Positions 26,620 to 35,800 of a DNA stretch of 64,000 bases are shown one piece after another. The notes beneath the pieces were generated by a model that was not told the DNA's origin, made no database searches, and was given only the letters and a program-made list of their open reading frames with translations. Position 1 is the first letter of the stretch. Each line of letters opens with the position of its first letter. The DNA comes from Salipiger thiooxidans (lineage in GTDB: Bacteria > Pseudomonadota > Alphaproteobacteria > Rhodobacterales > Rhodobacteraceae), in NCBI RefSeq assembly GCF_900102075.1, contig NZ_FNAV01000018.1, forward strand, positions 37,327-101,326, read 5' to 3'. A program made the position numbers and the translations under genes.

Positions 26620-28674
26620 CTAGTCCACCCGCCCCAGAACGTCCAGAAATGCCGTCCCGAAACGCTCGAACCGGCGCTCGCCGAGCAGCCGCTCGAGCTC
26701 CTGCGGGCGGTCCGCCGGGCATTGCGCCACCTTGGCAAGCAGCGAGGCCGAGCAGGACAGCGGCTTTTCGGTTCCGTCGACGCCCCGTGCCAGATCCGCC
26801 TGCACCGCCATCAGCGTGTCATAGACCTCGCCCGCGCCGCGCGCCGCGAGCTTCACGCGGGACGGGTGCATCTCTTCGACCGCGCCGGTGATGACCTCGA
26901 GGAACTCGGCGCCGTAACGTTCGAGCTTCTTGGCCCCCACGCCGTTGATCCGACCCATGTCGTCGAGGCTCTGCGGCCGCCGCTCGGCCATCTCGATCAG
27001 GGTGCGGTCGGGGAAGATCATGTAGGGCGGCAGCTGCGCCTCGCGCGCCAGCGCCGTGCGCTTGGCCTTGAGCGCGGACATCAGCGGCGCGTCTTCCTCG
27101 GACACCAGCGTCTTGACCTGCGGGCGGCGATCGGCGGCACGGTCGATGACGTCGCGGCGCAGGGTGATCGGCTCTTCGCCGCGCAGGATCGGCAACGCCG
27201 CGTCGGTCATCACCAGCGCGCCGTGGCGCTCGGGATCGGGGCGGACGAGATCGTGGCCCATCATCTGCCGGAACACCGCCTGCCACTGCCCGCGCTTGAG
27301 GTCGCGGCCGACGCCGAAGGTCGGCAGCTGGTCGTGGTTGCGCTGGCGCACCTTGTCGGTCTCGTTGCCGGTCAGGATGTCGATCAGGTGCCCGGCGCCG
27401 AAGTTCTCGCCGGTGCGCAGCGCGGCCGAGAGCGCCTTGCGCACCGCCTCGGTGCCGTCGAAGAGCTCGGGCGGCGTGTCGCAGAGATCGCAGTTGCCGC
27501 AAGGCCCGGACTCCTCGCCGAAGTAGCGCAGCAGCTGCTGGCGCCGGCAGCCCTGCGCCTCGGCGAGGCCCAGAAGCGCGTTGAGGCGGCCATGGTCGGC
27601 GGCGCGGCGCTCGGGCGGGGCCATGCCCTCGTCAATCTGCGAGCGGCGCAGGCGGATGTCGTCGGGACCGTAGAGCGTCATGGTCTCGGCCGGGGCACCG
27701 TCGCGGCCGGCACGGCCGATCTCCTGGTAATAGGCCTCGATGCTCTTGGGCAGGTCGGCATGGGCAACCCAGCGGATGTCGGGCTTGTCGACGCCCATGC
27801 CGAAGGCGACGGTAGCGCAGACGATGAGCCCGTCTTCCTTGGCGAAGCGCTCCTCGACGCCGCGACGGGCCTCGGCCTCCATGCCGCCGTGGTAGAAGCA
27901 GGTCGGGTGCCCCTCGTCGGCAAGTGCACGCGCCAGCCCCTCGGTCTTGGCGCGGGTGCCGCAGTAGACGATGCCCGAACGGCCCCGGCGGGCAGCGGCG
28001 AAGCGCAGGATCTGCGCGCGCGGGCTATCCTTGGGCGCGAAGGCCAAGTGGATGTTGGGCCGGTCGAAACCGCGCAGGAAGGTCTGCGGCTGCACCCCGT
28101 CGAAAAGACGCTGAACGATCTCGCCCTGAGTCTCCTGATCGGCGGTTGCGGTGAAGGCGGCGACGGGCACGCCCAGCGCGCGGCGCAGCTCGCCGATGCG
28201 CAGGTAGTCGGGGCGGAAGTCATGGCCCCACTGGCTGACGCAATGCGCCTCGTCCACCGCGATGAGCCCGACACCGGCCTCGGCCAGCATCCGCTGCGCC
28301 CCGCCCGAGGCGAGCCGCTCCGGTGCGAGGTAGAGCAGCTTGAGAGAGCCCTGCGAGAGCATGTCCCAGACGGCGTCGGTCTCTTCCTGCGTGTTGCCCG
28401 AGGTCAGGGCGCCCGCGGCAACCCCCGCCTCGCGCAGCCCGCGCACCTGGTCCCGCATCAGCGCGATGAGCGGCGAGATCACCACCGTCACGCCGCCGCG
28501 CATCAGCGCCGGAAGCTGGTAACAGAGCGACTTGCCGCCGCCGGTGGGCATGATGGCCAGCACGTTCTCGCCACGCGCGACGGCGTCGACGATCTCGCCC
28601 TGACCCGGGCGGAAGGCATCGAAGCCGAAAACCTCTTTCAGCAGCGCCTCTCCAGGCGCGTTGTCGCGGGGCAT
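26620..28674 (-). CDS. recQ: ATP-dependent DNA helicase RecQ
   Basis: A 684-residue 3'-5' helicase in the RecF pathway of recombination and repair. It has Walker A MPTGGGKSLCYQLP, the DEAH box VDEAHCVSQWGHDFRPDY, FTATADQETQ, and motif VI QEIGRAGRDG. The zinc-binding cysteines are in CRRQQLLRYFGEESGPCGNCDLC, followed by a winged helix. An HRDC domain near residues 510-590 contains LPPYMIFPDRTLIEMAERRPQSLDDM, and a helical extension runs to the C-terminus. The length is slightly above the roughly 610 residues of E. coli RecQ because of that tail. It is followed by yaaA on the same strand. Confidence 0.97.
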   Translation of the reverse strand: MPRDNAPGEALLKEVFGFDAFRPGQGEIVDAVARGENVLAIMPTGGGKSLCYQLPALMRGGVTVVISPLIALMRDQVRGLREAGVAAGALTSGNTQEETDAVWDMLSQGSLKLLYLAPERLASGGAQRMLAEAGVGLIAVDEAHCVSQWGHDFRPDYLRIGELRRALGVPVAAFTATADQETQGEIVQRLFDGVQPQTFLRGFDRPNIHLAFAPKDSPRAQILRFAAARRGRSGIVYCGTRAKTEGLARALADEGHPTCFYHGGMEAEARRGVEERFAKEDGLIVCATVAFGMGVDKPDIRWVAHADLPKSIEAYYQEIGRAGRDGAPAETMTLYGPDDIRLRRSQIDEGMAPPERRAADHGRLNALLGLAEAQGCRRQQLLRYFGEESGPCGNCDLCDTPPELFDGTEAVRKALSAALRTGENFGAGHLIDILTGNETDKVRQRNHDQLPTFGVGRDLKRGQWQAVFRQMMGHDLVRPDPERHGALVMTDAALPILRGEEPITLRRDVIDRAADRRPQVKTLVSEEDAPLMSALKAKRTALAREAQLPPYMIFPDRTLIEMAERRPQSLDDMGRINGVGAKKLERYGAEFLEVITGAVEEMHPSRVKLAARGAGEVYDTLMAVQADLARGVDGTEKPLSCSASLLAKVAQCPADRPQELERLLGERRFERFGTAFLDVLGRVD

Positions 28675-28855
28675 GGATGTGGACCTGCCGAATTTTAACT
28701 AGATCTGCTCTAGTCCGTACAGTCTCATACTAAGATTTGATGAACAAGTGCGGGGCACGCGGAAATATCGGGCTTTGCGCAAGGTCCGGCGCATTCGATC
28801 CGGCGCGGTCTGCTAGCATGCCCCCGGCAACTGCACCGCGATGAGGAGAGCTCAC

Positions 28856-29197
28856 TTGCCCAGATACCTGATTTCCTTCGACGATGGCGCGATGGACCAC
28901 ATCCCGCCCGAGGATCTGCCCGTGGCCGGCGAGGCCGCGCGCACGGTGGCCCGCGATGCCAGGGCGGAGGGCGCCTGGATCTTCGGCGGCGGCCTTTTGC
29001 GTCAGCAGGCGGCGATCGTGGGCACCGACGGGTCGGTCACGCACGGCCCCCAGCCCGGGACCAAGGCCGTGCTCGGCGGCTTCTCGATTCTCGAGCTGGC
29101 CACGCGGGACGAGGCGCTGCACTGGGCGGGCCGCTTCGCCGCGGCCTGCCGCTGCGCACAGGACGTGCGCGAGATCATGTACGACCCGGAATTCTGA
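28856..29197 (+). CDS. YCII-related domain protein
   Basis: A 113-residue protein, LPRYLISFDDGAMDHIPPEDLP...FGGGLLRQQAAIVGTDG...LGGFSILELATRDEALHWAGRFAAAC, matching the YCII/DGPF ferredoxin-like fold often seen fused or near ECF sigma factors. Function is unknown. The best start is TTG 28856, six nt after GAGGAGAG (28843-28850). The in-frame ATG at 28841 overlaps that ribosome site and would add five unconserved residues. Confidence 0.75.
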   Translation: MPRYLISFDDGAMDHIPPEDLPVAGEAARTVARDARAEGAWIFGGGLLRQQAAIVGTDGSVTHGPQPGTKAVLGGFSILELATRDEALHWAGRFAAACRCAQDVREIMYDPEF

Positions 29198-29230
29198 CGG
29201 CGCGGGCCGCAGGGCCCCGCCAACAGAGGA

Positions 29231-29515
29231 TCAGCCGAAGAAGATTGTCGGCAGGATGTAGTCGCGCAGCGAGATGATGATGATGAACACCGCCAGCGGC
29301 GCGAGATCCAGCGGACGCGTGTCCGGCAGGATGTTGCGGATCGGTCGGTAGATCGGCTCGAGCAGGCGGTTCAGCCCCTCCCAGATCTGGCCGACGATGG
29401 GCTGGCGCAGGTTCAGGATATTGAAATTGATCAGCCAGCTCATGATGATGTGGACGATCATGATGAAGAAGATCACGTCTAGGATCAGCTTCAGCGGTCC
29501 GTAGATTGCCATCAT
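29231..29515 (-). CDS. YggT family membrane protein
   Basis: A 94-residue protein with two hydrophobic hairpins: LILDVIFFIMIVHIIMSWLINF and LAPLAVFIIIISLRDYILPTIFF. Between them is the conserved NRLLEPIYRPIRNILPDTRPLDLAP, typical of YggT. Homologues are implicated in osmotic-shock resistance or in septum and membrane-complex assembly, but no activity is established. Two adjacent ATGs (29515 and 29512) are possible starts. Confidence 0.9.
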   Translation of the reverse strand: MMAIYGPLKLILDVIFFIMIVHIIMSWLINFNILNLRQPIVGQIWEGLNRLLEPIYRPIRNILPDTRPLDLAPLAVFIIIISLRDYILPTIFFG

Positions 29516-29644
29516 GTGCCGGTATTCCCTTTCTATAACCGCGCCTACAGGTAGGCATCTCCGGCCGCCTGCACAAGAGTGCCGTGAGGTCGTGGTTGAC
29601 GCCGCGGTGCGGCGCGTCACTGTCGAGCGCAAAAAGGAGGCCGC

Positions 29645-30178
29645 ATGTATCCCTTCATCCGCATGGCCAAGGAGATCTGGAAGTACCGCAACGCGCCGAA
29701 GCTCGGGCTGGGAGAGATCCATGTCTCGCACCACCGTTGCTGGCCGTGGGACATCGACCTCTGGAAGGAGCTCAACAACGGCCGCACCCTGACGCTCTAC
29801 GATCTCGGGCGGATCCCGCTGGCGCAGCGTTCGGGGCTGATTCCGCTCTTGCGGCGCGAGCGCTGGGGCCTGACCATGGCGGGCGCCTGCGTGCGTTACC
29901 GGCGGCGGATCCGGACCTTCGAGCGGGTCGAGATGCGCTCGCGGCTGATCGGCTGGGATCACCGCTTCATGTATCTCGAGCAGACCATGTGGAAGGAGAA
30001 CGGCGACTGCGCCAACCACGCGGTGTACCGCGGCGCCGTCACCGACCGAAACGGGATCGTGCCGACAGAGCGGGTGATGACCGGGTTGGGCTATGACGCG
30101 GTCTCGCCCGAACTGCCCGAATGGGTGACGCTCTGGCTTCAGGCCGAGGACGCCCGGCCCTGGCCGCCGCAGATGTGA
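29645..30178 (+). CDS. acyl-CoA thioesterase-like hot-dog protein
   Basis: A 177-residue protein resembling the 4HBT_2-type thioesterase/THEM6 group: WPWDIDLWKELNNGRTLTLYDLGRIPL, then RRRIRTFERVEMRSRLIGWDHRFMYLEQTMWKENG. No signal peptide or membrane helix is present. Acyl-CoA thioester hydrolysis is inferred from the fold, and the substrate is unknown. AAAAAGGAGG lies directly upstream of the ATG. It is followed by the UMF1-type transporter in the same direction after 79 nt. Confidence 0.8.
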   Translation: MYPFIRMAKEIWKYRNAPKLGLGEIHVSHHRCWPWDIDLWKELNNGRTLTLYDLGRIPLAQRSGLIPLLRRERWGLTMAGACVRYRRRIRTFERVEMRSRLIGWDHRFMYLEQTMWKENGDCANHAVYRGAVTDRNGIVPTERVMTGLGYDAVSPELPEWVTLWLQAEDARPWPPQM

Positions 30179-30257
30179 CCCCCCGACCGCGGCGCGCTTT
30201 TGCGCTTGCCCCAACGTCGCCCCGTCTGTTCTATCGCGCCCGACAGAGGGGGGCCGC

Positions 30258-31694
30258 ATGGTCAGGCAGACGACAACCGAGCGCATGGCAGATCAGGCGA
30301 AGACGGCAGGCATCGGGCACCCTGCCACGCCCCGGCGGGTCTGGGGCTGGATGTTCATGGACTGGGCGCAGCAGCCCTACGCGACGCTGGGCCTCACCTT
30401 CATCTTCAGCCCCTATTTCGCCGCGGTCGCCGCGGAATGGTACCTCGGCTCGGGCCTGACCGAGGCGTCGGCCAAGGCCCATGCGCAGGGGCTCTGGTCG
30501 TCGGCGCAAACGGTCTCGGGGCTGTTCATCGCCTTCACGGCGCCGCTGCTCGGGGCCTGGGCCGACGCCTCGGGGCGGAAGATGCCGTGGTTCTGGGGCT
30601 TCTCGGCCATCGCCACGCTCTGCGCCGCGGCGCTCTGGTTCCTGATGCCGGACGGCACCGGGCTGACGCTGGCACTGATCGCCTTCTGGGTCGGTTTCAC
30701 CGCCAGCGAATCCGCCTTCAACCTCAACAACGCCACGCTGCCGAGCCTCGGCACCCCGGACGAAGTCGGACGGATCTCGGGCAGCGCCTCGGCTTTCGGC
30801 TACTGGGGCGGCGTCGTGTCGCTGTTCCTGATGCTGCTGTTCTTTGCAGAGACCCCGAGCGGCCAGACGCTGATCGGCCTCGCCCCGGCCTTTGGGCTCG
30901 ACCCGGAGACCCGCGAGGGCACGCGCTTCGTCGGGCCCTTCATCGCGATCTGGTTCGCGCTCTTCATGGTGCCGTTCTTCCTGTGGAACCGCGACCCGGC
31001 GGGCGTCCGGCAGGCGCGCCCCGGCGCCGGCCAGATCCTCGGCGGTCTGCGCGACAGCCTGCGCGAGCTGGCCGACCGCCCCTCTTACCGCAGCTTCCTG
31101 CTAAGCTCGATGTTCTACCGGGATTCGCTGGCGGCGCTCTACGCCTACGGCGGTATCTATGCCCGGCTGGTGCTGGGCTGGGAGATCACCCAGATCGGCG
31201 TCTTCGGCATCATCGCGGCGATCGCGGCGGCGGTGATCTCGTGGCTCGGCGGCCGGGCCGACCATCGCTGGGGACCGAAGCCGGTGATCCTGACCTGCAT
31301 CTGGCTGCTGCTGGCGGTGAGCGTCATCATCATCGGCATGTCGCGCGACCACATCCTGTTTGTCGCGCTGCCCGAGGGCTCGCGCCTGCCCGACACCATC
31401 TTCTTCCTCTGCGGCGCGGTCATCGGCGGCGCGGGCGGTGCGCTCTATTCCGCCTCGCGCTCGATGATGGTGCGCCACACCGACCATGCCCGCGCTGCCG
31501 AGGCTTTCGGGCTCTTCGCGCTGACCGGCAAGGCCACGGCGTTTCTTGCCCCCGCGCTGATCACCTTCTTCACCCTCTGGACGCAAAGCAACCAGCTGGG
31601 CTTCCTTCCGGTCATCTTCCTTTTCCTTTTGGGCCTCGTTCTGCTACGGTGGGTGCAACCAGACGGAGACCGAGCAGCATGTTCCGCACCCTGA
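30258..31694 (+). CDS. UMF1/Atg22-like MFS transporter
   Basis: A 478-residue protein with about 12 hydrophobic segments. The conserved WGWMFMDWAQQPYATLGLTFIFSPYF at residues 28-53 is the mark of the UMF1 (Atg22-like) group of the major facilitator superfamily. NLNNATLPSLGTPDEVGRISGSASAFGYWGG and FYRDSLAALYAYGGIYA are further group motifs. Substrate is unknown; yeast Atg22 exports amino acids from the vacuole. The 3' end overlaps mepA by 16 nt, suggesting co-transcription. Confidence 0.88.
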   Translation: MVRQTTTERMADQAKTAGIGHPATPRRVWGWMFMDWAQQPYATLGLTFIFSPYFAAVAAEWYLGSGLTEASAKAHAQGLWSSAQTVSGLFIAFTAPLLGAWADASGRKMPWFWGFSAIATLCAAALWFLMPDGTGLTLALIAFWVGFTASESAFNLNNATLPSLGTPDEVGRISGSASAFGYWGGVVSLFLMLLFFAETPSGQTLIGLAPAFGLDPETREGTRFVGPFIAIWFALFMVPFFLWNRDPAGVRQARPGAGQILGGLRDSLRELADRPSYRSFLLSSMFYRDSLAALYAYGGIYARLVLGWEITQIGVFGIIAAIAAAVISWLGGRADHRWGPKPVILTCIWLLLAVSVIIIGMSRDHILFVALPEGSRLPDTIFFLCGAVIGGAGGALYSASRSMMVRHTDHARAAEAFGLFALTGKATAFLAPALITFFTLWTQSNQLGFLPVIFLFLLGLVLLRWVQPDGDRAACSAP

Positions 31695-32599
31695 CCGCAC
31701 TAGCCGTCGCAGCGACGGTCCTTGCGGGCTGTGGCGAAGGCCGCAAAGCCCCAACAACAACCGAGGAAGACCTGCCACGCGTGACCGGCGTGCTGTCGAC
31801 CAAGAGCGCCAAGGCCCTCTTCGGGGCCGAGAGCGTCGGCTCGCCGCAGAGGGCCGCCTCGTTCGGCAGCTATTCGCGCGGCTGCGTCGCGGGCGCCGCG
31901 TCGCTGCCCGAGACCGGCCCGACCTGGCAGGCGATGCGGCTCAGCCGCAACCGCAACTGGGGTCACCCGCAGCTCATCGATTTCGTGCAGGACCTGTCGC
32001 GCAAGGCAGCGGCGCTTCCGGGCTGGAACGGGCTCTACGTCGGCGACATGAGCCAGCCGCGCGGCGGCCCGATGAACTCGGGCCACGCCAGCCACCAGAT
32101 AGGGCTCGATGCCGACATCTGGATGCTGCCGGGAAGCGACCTGACCCTCAGCCGCTCGGCGCGCGAGAACATCTCGTCTATCTCGATGCAGCGTGCCTCG
32201 GGCGCCTACGTCAACAGCAGCTGGACCCGGGCGCACCACGAACTTCTGAAGGCGGCCGCCAGCGACCCGCGGGTGGCGCGGATCTTCGTCTTCCCGGGGG
32301 CCAAGGTGCAGATGTGCAACGACGAGACCGGCGACCGGTCGTGGCTGCGCAAGATCCGGCCGTGGTATGGCCACCACTATCATTTCCACGTGCGGCTCAA
32401 TTGCCCCGCGGGTGCGACGGGCTGCGTGGACCAGACACCGCCACCCGCGGGTGACGGCTGCGCGGACGCGCAGGCCTGGGTGAACAACATCCTCAACCCG
32501 CCGCCGCCCGACCCGAATGCGCCTCCGCCCAAGCCGAAGCGCGACCTCGTCATGGGAGACCTTCCGGCCCAATGCGCATCCGTACTCGCGGCGCGCTGA
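31679..32599 (+). CDS. mepA: penicillin-insensitive murein endopeptidase, lipoprotein form
   Basis: A 306-residue MepA (LAS metallopeptidase) that cleaves D-Ala-meso-DAP cross-links. A lipobox signal ([12 protein letters not shown]18) implies a lipid-anchored form. Zinc and active-site motifs are [18 protein letters not shown] (first histidine and aspartate ligands) and [15 protein letters not shown] (terminal HxH). Conserved RGCVAGA and [12 protein letters not shown] also fit. A proline-rich linker ([15 protein letters not shown]) precedes the C-terminus. It overlaps both neighbours, by 16 nt upstream and 28 nt downstream. Confidence 0.94.
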   Translation: MFRTLTALAVAATVLAGCGEGRKAPTTTEEDLPRVTGVLSTKSAKALFGAESVGSPQRAASFGSYSRGCVAGAASLPETGPTWQAMRLSRNRNWGHPQLIDFVQDLSRKAAALPGWNGLYVGDMSQPRGGPMNSGHASHQIGLDADIWMLPGSDLTLSRSARENISSISMQRASGAYVNSSWTRAHHELLKAAASDPRVARIFVFPGAKVQMCNDETGDRSWLRKIRPWYGHHYHFHVRLNCPAGATGCVDQTPPPAGDGCADAQAWVNNILNPPPPDPNAPPPKPKRDLVMGDLPAQCASVLAAR

Positions 32600-33480
32600 T
32601 CGCCGCACTGACGGGAGGGCTCGCATTCGCCGCTGCCGCAAGCAGCGGCGAGGCGCGTTTTACCGACAGCTTCATCTGGACCGTTAATGAGCCCGAGTTC
32701 GGGGGCTTCTCGGGGATCGAGGTGTCCGACGACGGCCTTGAATTCACCGCGGTGAGCGACAGGGCGCATATCGTCTCTGGCCGCTTCATCCGCGAGAACG
32801 GCCGCATCGTCGGCATCGAACCCGGTCCCATCAGTCGCCTGATGGGTGAAAATGGCAAACCACAGCGCATCAAGACCTCTGACTCCGAAGGGTTGGCCAT
32901 CGGTCGCGACGGCACGACATTCATCTCTTACGAGGGGGATGCGCGGGTGCTGTCCTACGCGTCCTCGGACATACCCGTCCGGTTGCCGCAGCCCGAAGCC
33001 TTCCAGCACTTGCAGGACAACTCCAGCCTCGAAGCCCTCGCCATCGACGACCGGGGCCGGCTTTACACCCTTCCCGAACGCTCCGGCGAGCTGACCCGGC
33101 CTTTCCCGGTCTGGCGCTACGATGGCGACTGGCAGCAGGTCTACGAGATCCCGCGCCGCGGCGGCTTTCTCGCCGTGGGCGCCGACATCGGCCCCGACGG
33201 GCGCTTCTACCTGCTCGAACGCGAGTTCACCGGCTTCGGTTTCCGCAGCCGCGTGCGCCGCTTCGACATGTCCGAAGACGCGCTCGACAACGAGACCACG
33301 CTCCTAGAGAGCGGCGTCCTGCGTCATGACAACCTCGAGGGCATCGCGGTCTGGCGCGACGAGACCGGATCGATCCGGCTCACGATGATCTCGGACGACA
33401 ACTTCAACGCCTTCCAGCGCACCCAGATCGTCGAGTACACCGTCCCGGAATCGCTTGCCTCGTCGCCGAAGACGCCTTAA
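32572..33480 (+). CDS. exported esterase-like/phytase-like beta-propeller protein
   Basis: A 302-residue protein with a signal peptide ([21 protein letters not shown]). A phytase-like (PF13449-type) fold follows: [103 protein letters not shown]. Repeated acidic GI/LAI-DD blades suggest a calcium-stabilised propeller. Hydrolase activity is an inference; many members are uncharacterised. It overlaps mepA by 28 nt, so it is likely translated from the same transcript. Confidence 0.8.
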   Translation: MRIRTRGALIAALTGGLAFAAAASSGEARFTDSFIWTVNEPEFGGFSGIEVSDDGLEFTAVSDRAHIVSGRFIRENGRIVGIEPGPISRLMGENGKPQRIKTSDSEGLAIGRDGTTFISYEGDARVLSYASSDIPVRLPQPEAFQHLQDNSSLEALAIDDRGRLYTLPERSGELTRPFPVWRYDGDWQQVYEIPRRGGFLAVGADIGPDGRFYLLEREFTGFGFRSRVRRFDMSEDALDNETTLLESGVLRHDNLEGIAVWRDETGSIRLTMISDDNFNAFQRTQIVEYTVPESLASSPKTP

Positions 33481-33543
33481 CAGGCCCCGATTGCCCGCCA
33501 GAGCGGGCCAAGTCCCCGCTACCTTGTCAAAACGGGTCCAGAC

Positions 33544-34185
33544 ATGACACGCAGACACCTTCCCGGCATCCTTGCCATGGCCGCCATCGTGCTGGCCTCG
33601 AACATCCTCGTGCAGTTCCTCTTCGGCCAGTGGCTGACGTGGGGCGCCTTCACCTACCCGCTCGCCTTCCTCGTCACCGACGTGATGAACCGCCTCTACG
33701 GCGCCCCCGCCGCGCGCTGCGTGGTCTTCGCGGGCTTCGTGGTCGGCGTGATCTGCTCGCTCATCGGCACGCAGATCATGCTCGAGGGCGACGGCTACAC
33801 CTTCCCCGCCGTGACGCTGCGGGTGGCGATCGGCTCGGGCCTCGCCTTCCTGACCGCGCAGCTGATGGACGTGGCGATCTTCGACCGGCTGCGCGACGGT
33901 GCATGGTGGCGCGCGCCGCTGGCCTCGACGCTGGTGGGAAGCTCGCTCGACACCGCGATCTTCTTCAGCATCGCCTTCTCGGGCGCACTTAGCTTCCTCG
34001 AACCCGGCAACGACGTGAGCTGGGCCGCCGAGCCCCTGCCCCTCCTGGGCATAGGCCCGATGGTGCCGCTCTGGGTGTCGCTCGGCACCGCGGACTGGCT
34101 GGTGAAGCTCTCGCTCGCCATCATCGCGCTGGTGCCGTTCCGAATGATCGTTTCGAAGGCACTTTCCGCCCGCGTGCCCGCCTGA
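33544..34185 (+). CDS. Vut_1/queuosine-precursor-type transporter
   Basis: A 213-residue membrane protein with about six hydrophobic segments. The motif FTYPLAFLVTDVMNRLYG is the hallmark of the Vut_1 (PF02592) family, whose YhhQ members import 7-deazaguanine precursors of queuosine. LTAQLMDVAIFDRLR and SLDTAIFFSIAF are further conserved pieces. The specific substrate in this organism is inferred. The ATG at 33544 lies 64 nt after the phytase-like gene. Confidence 0.85.
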   Translation: MTRRHLPGILAMAAIVLASNILVQFLFGQWLTWGAFTYPLAFLVTDVMNRLYGAPAARCVVFAGFVVGVICSLIGTQIMLEGDGYTFPAVTLRVAIGSGLAFLTAQLMDVAIFDRLRDGAWWRAPLASTLVGSSLDTAIFFSIAFSGALSFLEPGNDVSWAAEPLPLLGIGPMVPLWVSLGTADWLVKLSLAIIALVPFRMIVSKALSARVPA

Positions 34186-34250
34186 TCTGCGAAAAATGCT
34201 TTGACGGTTTGCCTTTCCATGGCACCCTGAACTTGCGTTTTTTAACAGCT

Positions 34251-34267
34251 GAAAGGAGGTGATCCAG
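34251..34267 (+). promoter_or_regulatory. extended Shine-Dalgarno, 17-nt match to the 16S 3' tail complement
   Basis: GAAAGGAGGTGATCCAG (34251-34267) is the exact reverse complement of CTGGATCACCTCCTTTC, the known 3' terminus of alphaproteobacterial 16S rRNA. Ordinary ribosome sites match 4-8 nt. It directly precedes and overlaps the GTG of a mini-ORF. AAGGAGGTG inside it can also pair with CGCCTCCTT at 34372-34380 further down the same transcript (one G-U pair). A -35-like TTGACG is at 34201-34206; the -10 is unclear. Confidence 0.75.
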
Positions 34268-34323
34268 TGTCTAGAGAAACATTGGAGAGAGGTGTCGGAA
34301 CAGTTCGGAGGATGATCTGCTAG
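34267..34323 (+). CDS. 18-residue leader-type mini-ORF
   Basis: GTG 34267 to TAG 34323 encodes MSRETLERGVGTVRRMIC, behind the extended Shine-Dalgarno. It has a charged, arginine-rich composition with no obvious stalling repeat such as runs of one amino acid. It sits in the 398-base gap between the Vut_1 transporter and arfB, and a terminator hairpin follows at 34390. I know no named family. It could be a leader peptide, a small protein, or the translated part of a regulatory RNA. Confidence 0.55.
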   Translation: MSRETLERGVGTVRRMIC

Positions 34324-34389
34324 GGCAGCCCCTGGCATGAAGCCTACCGAATTGGCATTGCCTAACCGGCACGCCTCCTTGACGTCTCG

Positions 34390-34421
34390 AATGGGTCGCC
34401 CGACAGGCAGGGCGGCCCATT
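34390..34421 (+). terminator. hairpin terminator/attenuator between the mini-ORF and arfB
   Basis: A 12-bp stem (AATGGGTCGCCC 34390-34401 with GGGCGGCCCATT 34410-34421, one G-U pair, 8-nt loop) is followed by TCAGTTCTCTC. The weak U-tract makes it a moderate intrinsic terminator. It ends the mini-ORF transcript 163 nt before arfB. Confidence 0.65.
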
Positions 34422-34583
34422 TCAGTTCTCTCATCCGGTTCCCGCATCCCCATGCGGCCGAACGCGCACCCCGGGCCCGCACCGGGGAGATCCAGCCCCC
34501 TCCCCCGCATTCCAGCCCCCAAGGACCGCGCACAAAGCCGCTTTGTGTTTCAGCCAACCGCCGAAACGCGCTACATCACGCCC

Positions 34584-35006
34584 ATGCTGAAGATTTCGGA
34601 CCGCATAAGCATCGAAGACTGGGAATTGACCGAGCAGTTCATGCGCGCGTCGGGCCCCGGCGGGCAGAACGTGAACAAGGTCTCGACCGCGGTGGAGCTG
34701 CGGTTCGAGGCCGAACGCTCACCCAACCTGCCGCCCGCGGTGAAGACCCGCCTGCGCAAGCTCGCCGGTCGCCGCTGGACCAAGGATGGCGCGCTCGTGC
34801 TCCAGGTCGACGACACCCGCAGCCAGGCCCGCAACCGCGAGATCGCCCGCGAGCGGCTGGCCGAGCTGATCGGCAAGGCGCTCGAGGTGCCCAAGCGCCG
34901 CATCGCGACGAAGCCGACGCTCGGGTCAAAGCGCCGGCGGCTGAACTCGAAGAAAGCGAGGGGTGAGGTCAAGGCCCTGCGCGGCAAGGTCGACCCGGGT
35001 CCGTGA
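34584..35006 (+). CDS. arfB: peptidyl-tRNA hydrolase/ribosome rescue factor ArfB (YaeJ)
   Basis: A 140-residue protein with the release-factor GGQ motif (RASGPGGQNVNKVSTAVELRF) at residues 21-42 and a basic, lysine/arginine-rich C-terminal tail (ATKPTLGSKRRRLNSKKAR). The tail inserts into the empty mRNA channel of stalled ribosomes. It hydrolyses peptidyl-tRNA on non-stop complexes as a backup to tmRNA. The ATG at 34584 gives the family N-terminus MLKISDRISIEDWEL; the open frame upstream is not conserved-looking. It sits downstream of the unusual mini-ORF. Confidence 0.93.
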   Translation: MLKISDRISIEDWELTEQFMRASGPGGQNVNKVSTAVELRFEAERSPNLPPAVKTRLRKLAGRRWTKDGALVLQVDDTRSQARNREIARERLAELIGKALEVPKRRIATKPTLGSKRRRLNSKKARGEVKALRGKVDPGP

Positions 35007-35099
35007 CCCGCGCCGCCCACACGCGCCGAAAACGACCGAACGCCGCGTCGTCCTCCGCTCCGGCCGGGGCGAATCGCACCCCGGCCCCGGAGCGCAGGA

Positions 35100-35630
35100 T
35101 CAGTTGGCGCAGCGCTTCTCTGCGTCCTCCACCGCCGCGGTGAACCCGAGCAGCGAGAAGGTGTCCTTGGTCTGGGTGCCCCGCGACGAACGCGCCGTCA
35201 GCACCGCATCCGATCCGCGCTTCATCGCGGCGATGATCTGCGCATCGTCCTGCGGCGTCGCCGGCCAGGCCCATTCGCCATCGGCATAGAGATCGAACTC
35301 CGTGCCGCCGATGTTCACGCCGACGGTCGACCCGCCCGCGAAGGGATAGCCGCCGGTAAAGGCGACCTGGCCCGACACGTTCGAGCCGGGACGATAGAAC
35401 ACCATCAGCAGGATATCCCCGCGGCGCACCGACACGACCCGCCCGTCCTTGGTGTTCACGCTTTCCTTGTAGGTGGTTACCGCCCAGCACTCACGCGGGT
35501 CTTTGCCCTCGAACACGGACCAGTCGGTCATCGCGTTCACGCGGTTCTGGCTCTCTTCCTGGGCGACGGCCGCCGTCGCGGCCAGTGCCATGACGGCTCC
35601 GCCCAGAATCCCACCGAGAAATGACTTCAT
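35100..35630 (-). CDS. invasion-associated locus B (IalB) family protein
   Basis: A 176-residue exported protein. A signal peptide (MKSFLGGILGGAVMALAATAAVA) precedes an IalB-like domain: NAMTDWSVFEGKDPRECWAVTTYKES, then RRGDILLMVFYRPGSNVSGQVAFTGGYPF and TARSSRGTQTKDTFSLLGFTAAVEDAEKRC. Two cysteines (C in RECW and the terminal KRC) may form a disulfide. Bartonella IalB is linked to erythrocyte invasion; in marine alphaproteobacteria the role is unknown. GGAGG lies 8 nt before ATG 35630. Confidence 0.85.
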   Translation of the reverse strand: MKSFLGGILGGAVMALAATAAVAQEESQNRVNAMTDWSVFEGKDPRECWAVTTYKESVNTKDGRVVSVRRGDILLMVFYRPGSNVSGQVAFTGGYPFAGGSTVGVNIGGTEFDLYADGEWAWPATPQDDAQIIAAMKRGSDAVLTARSSRGTQTKDTFSLLGFTAAVEDAEKRCAN

Positions 35631-35800
35631 ACCTGCAGCCTCCAGCTGTCTTCTTGCCTCAATACCTGCGGTCGGCGCCAACCTGTTCCGGCCTTGTCAC
35701 AGGCGCAACCTTTCTCTACTCGACGGCGGCAGGATAGCCCGAAAAACGTGCCGCCATAAAGCCCCCGTTGGCAAGATATCGCTCAGATGTGAAGGTCAAG

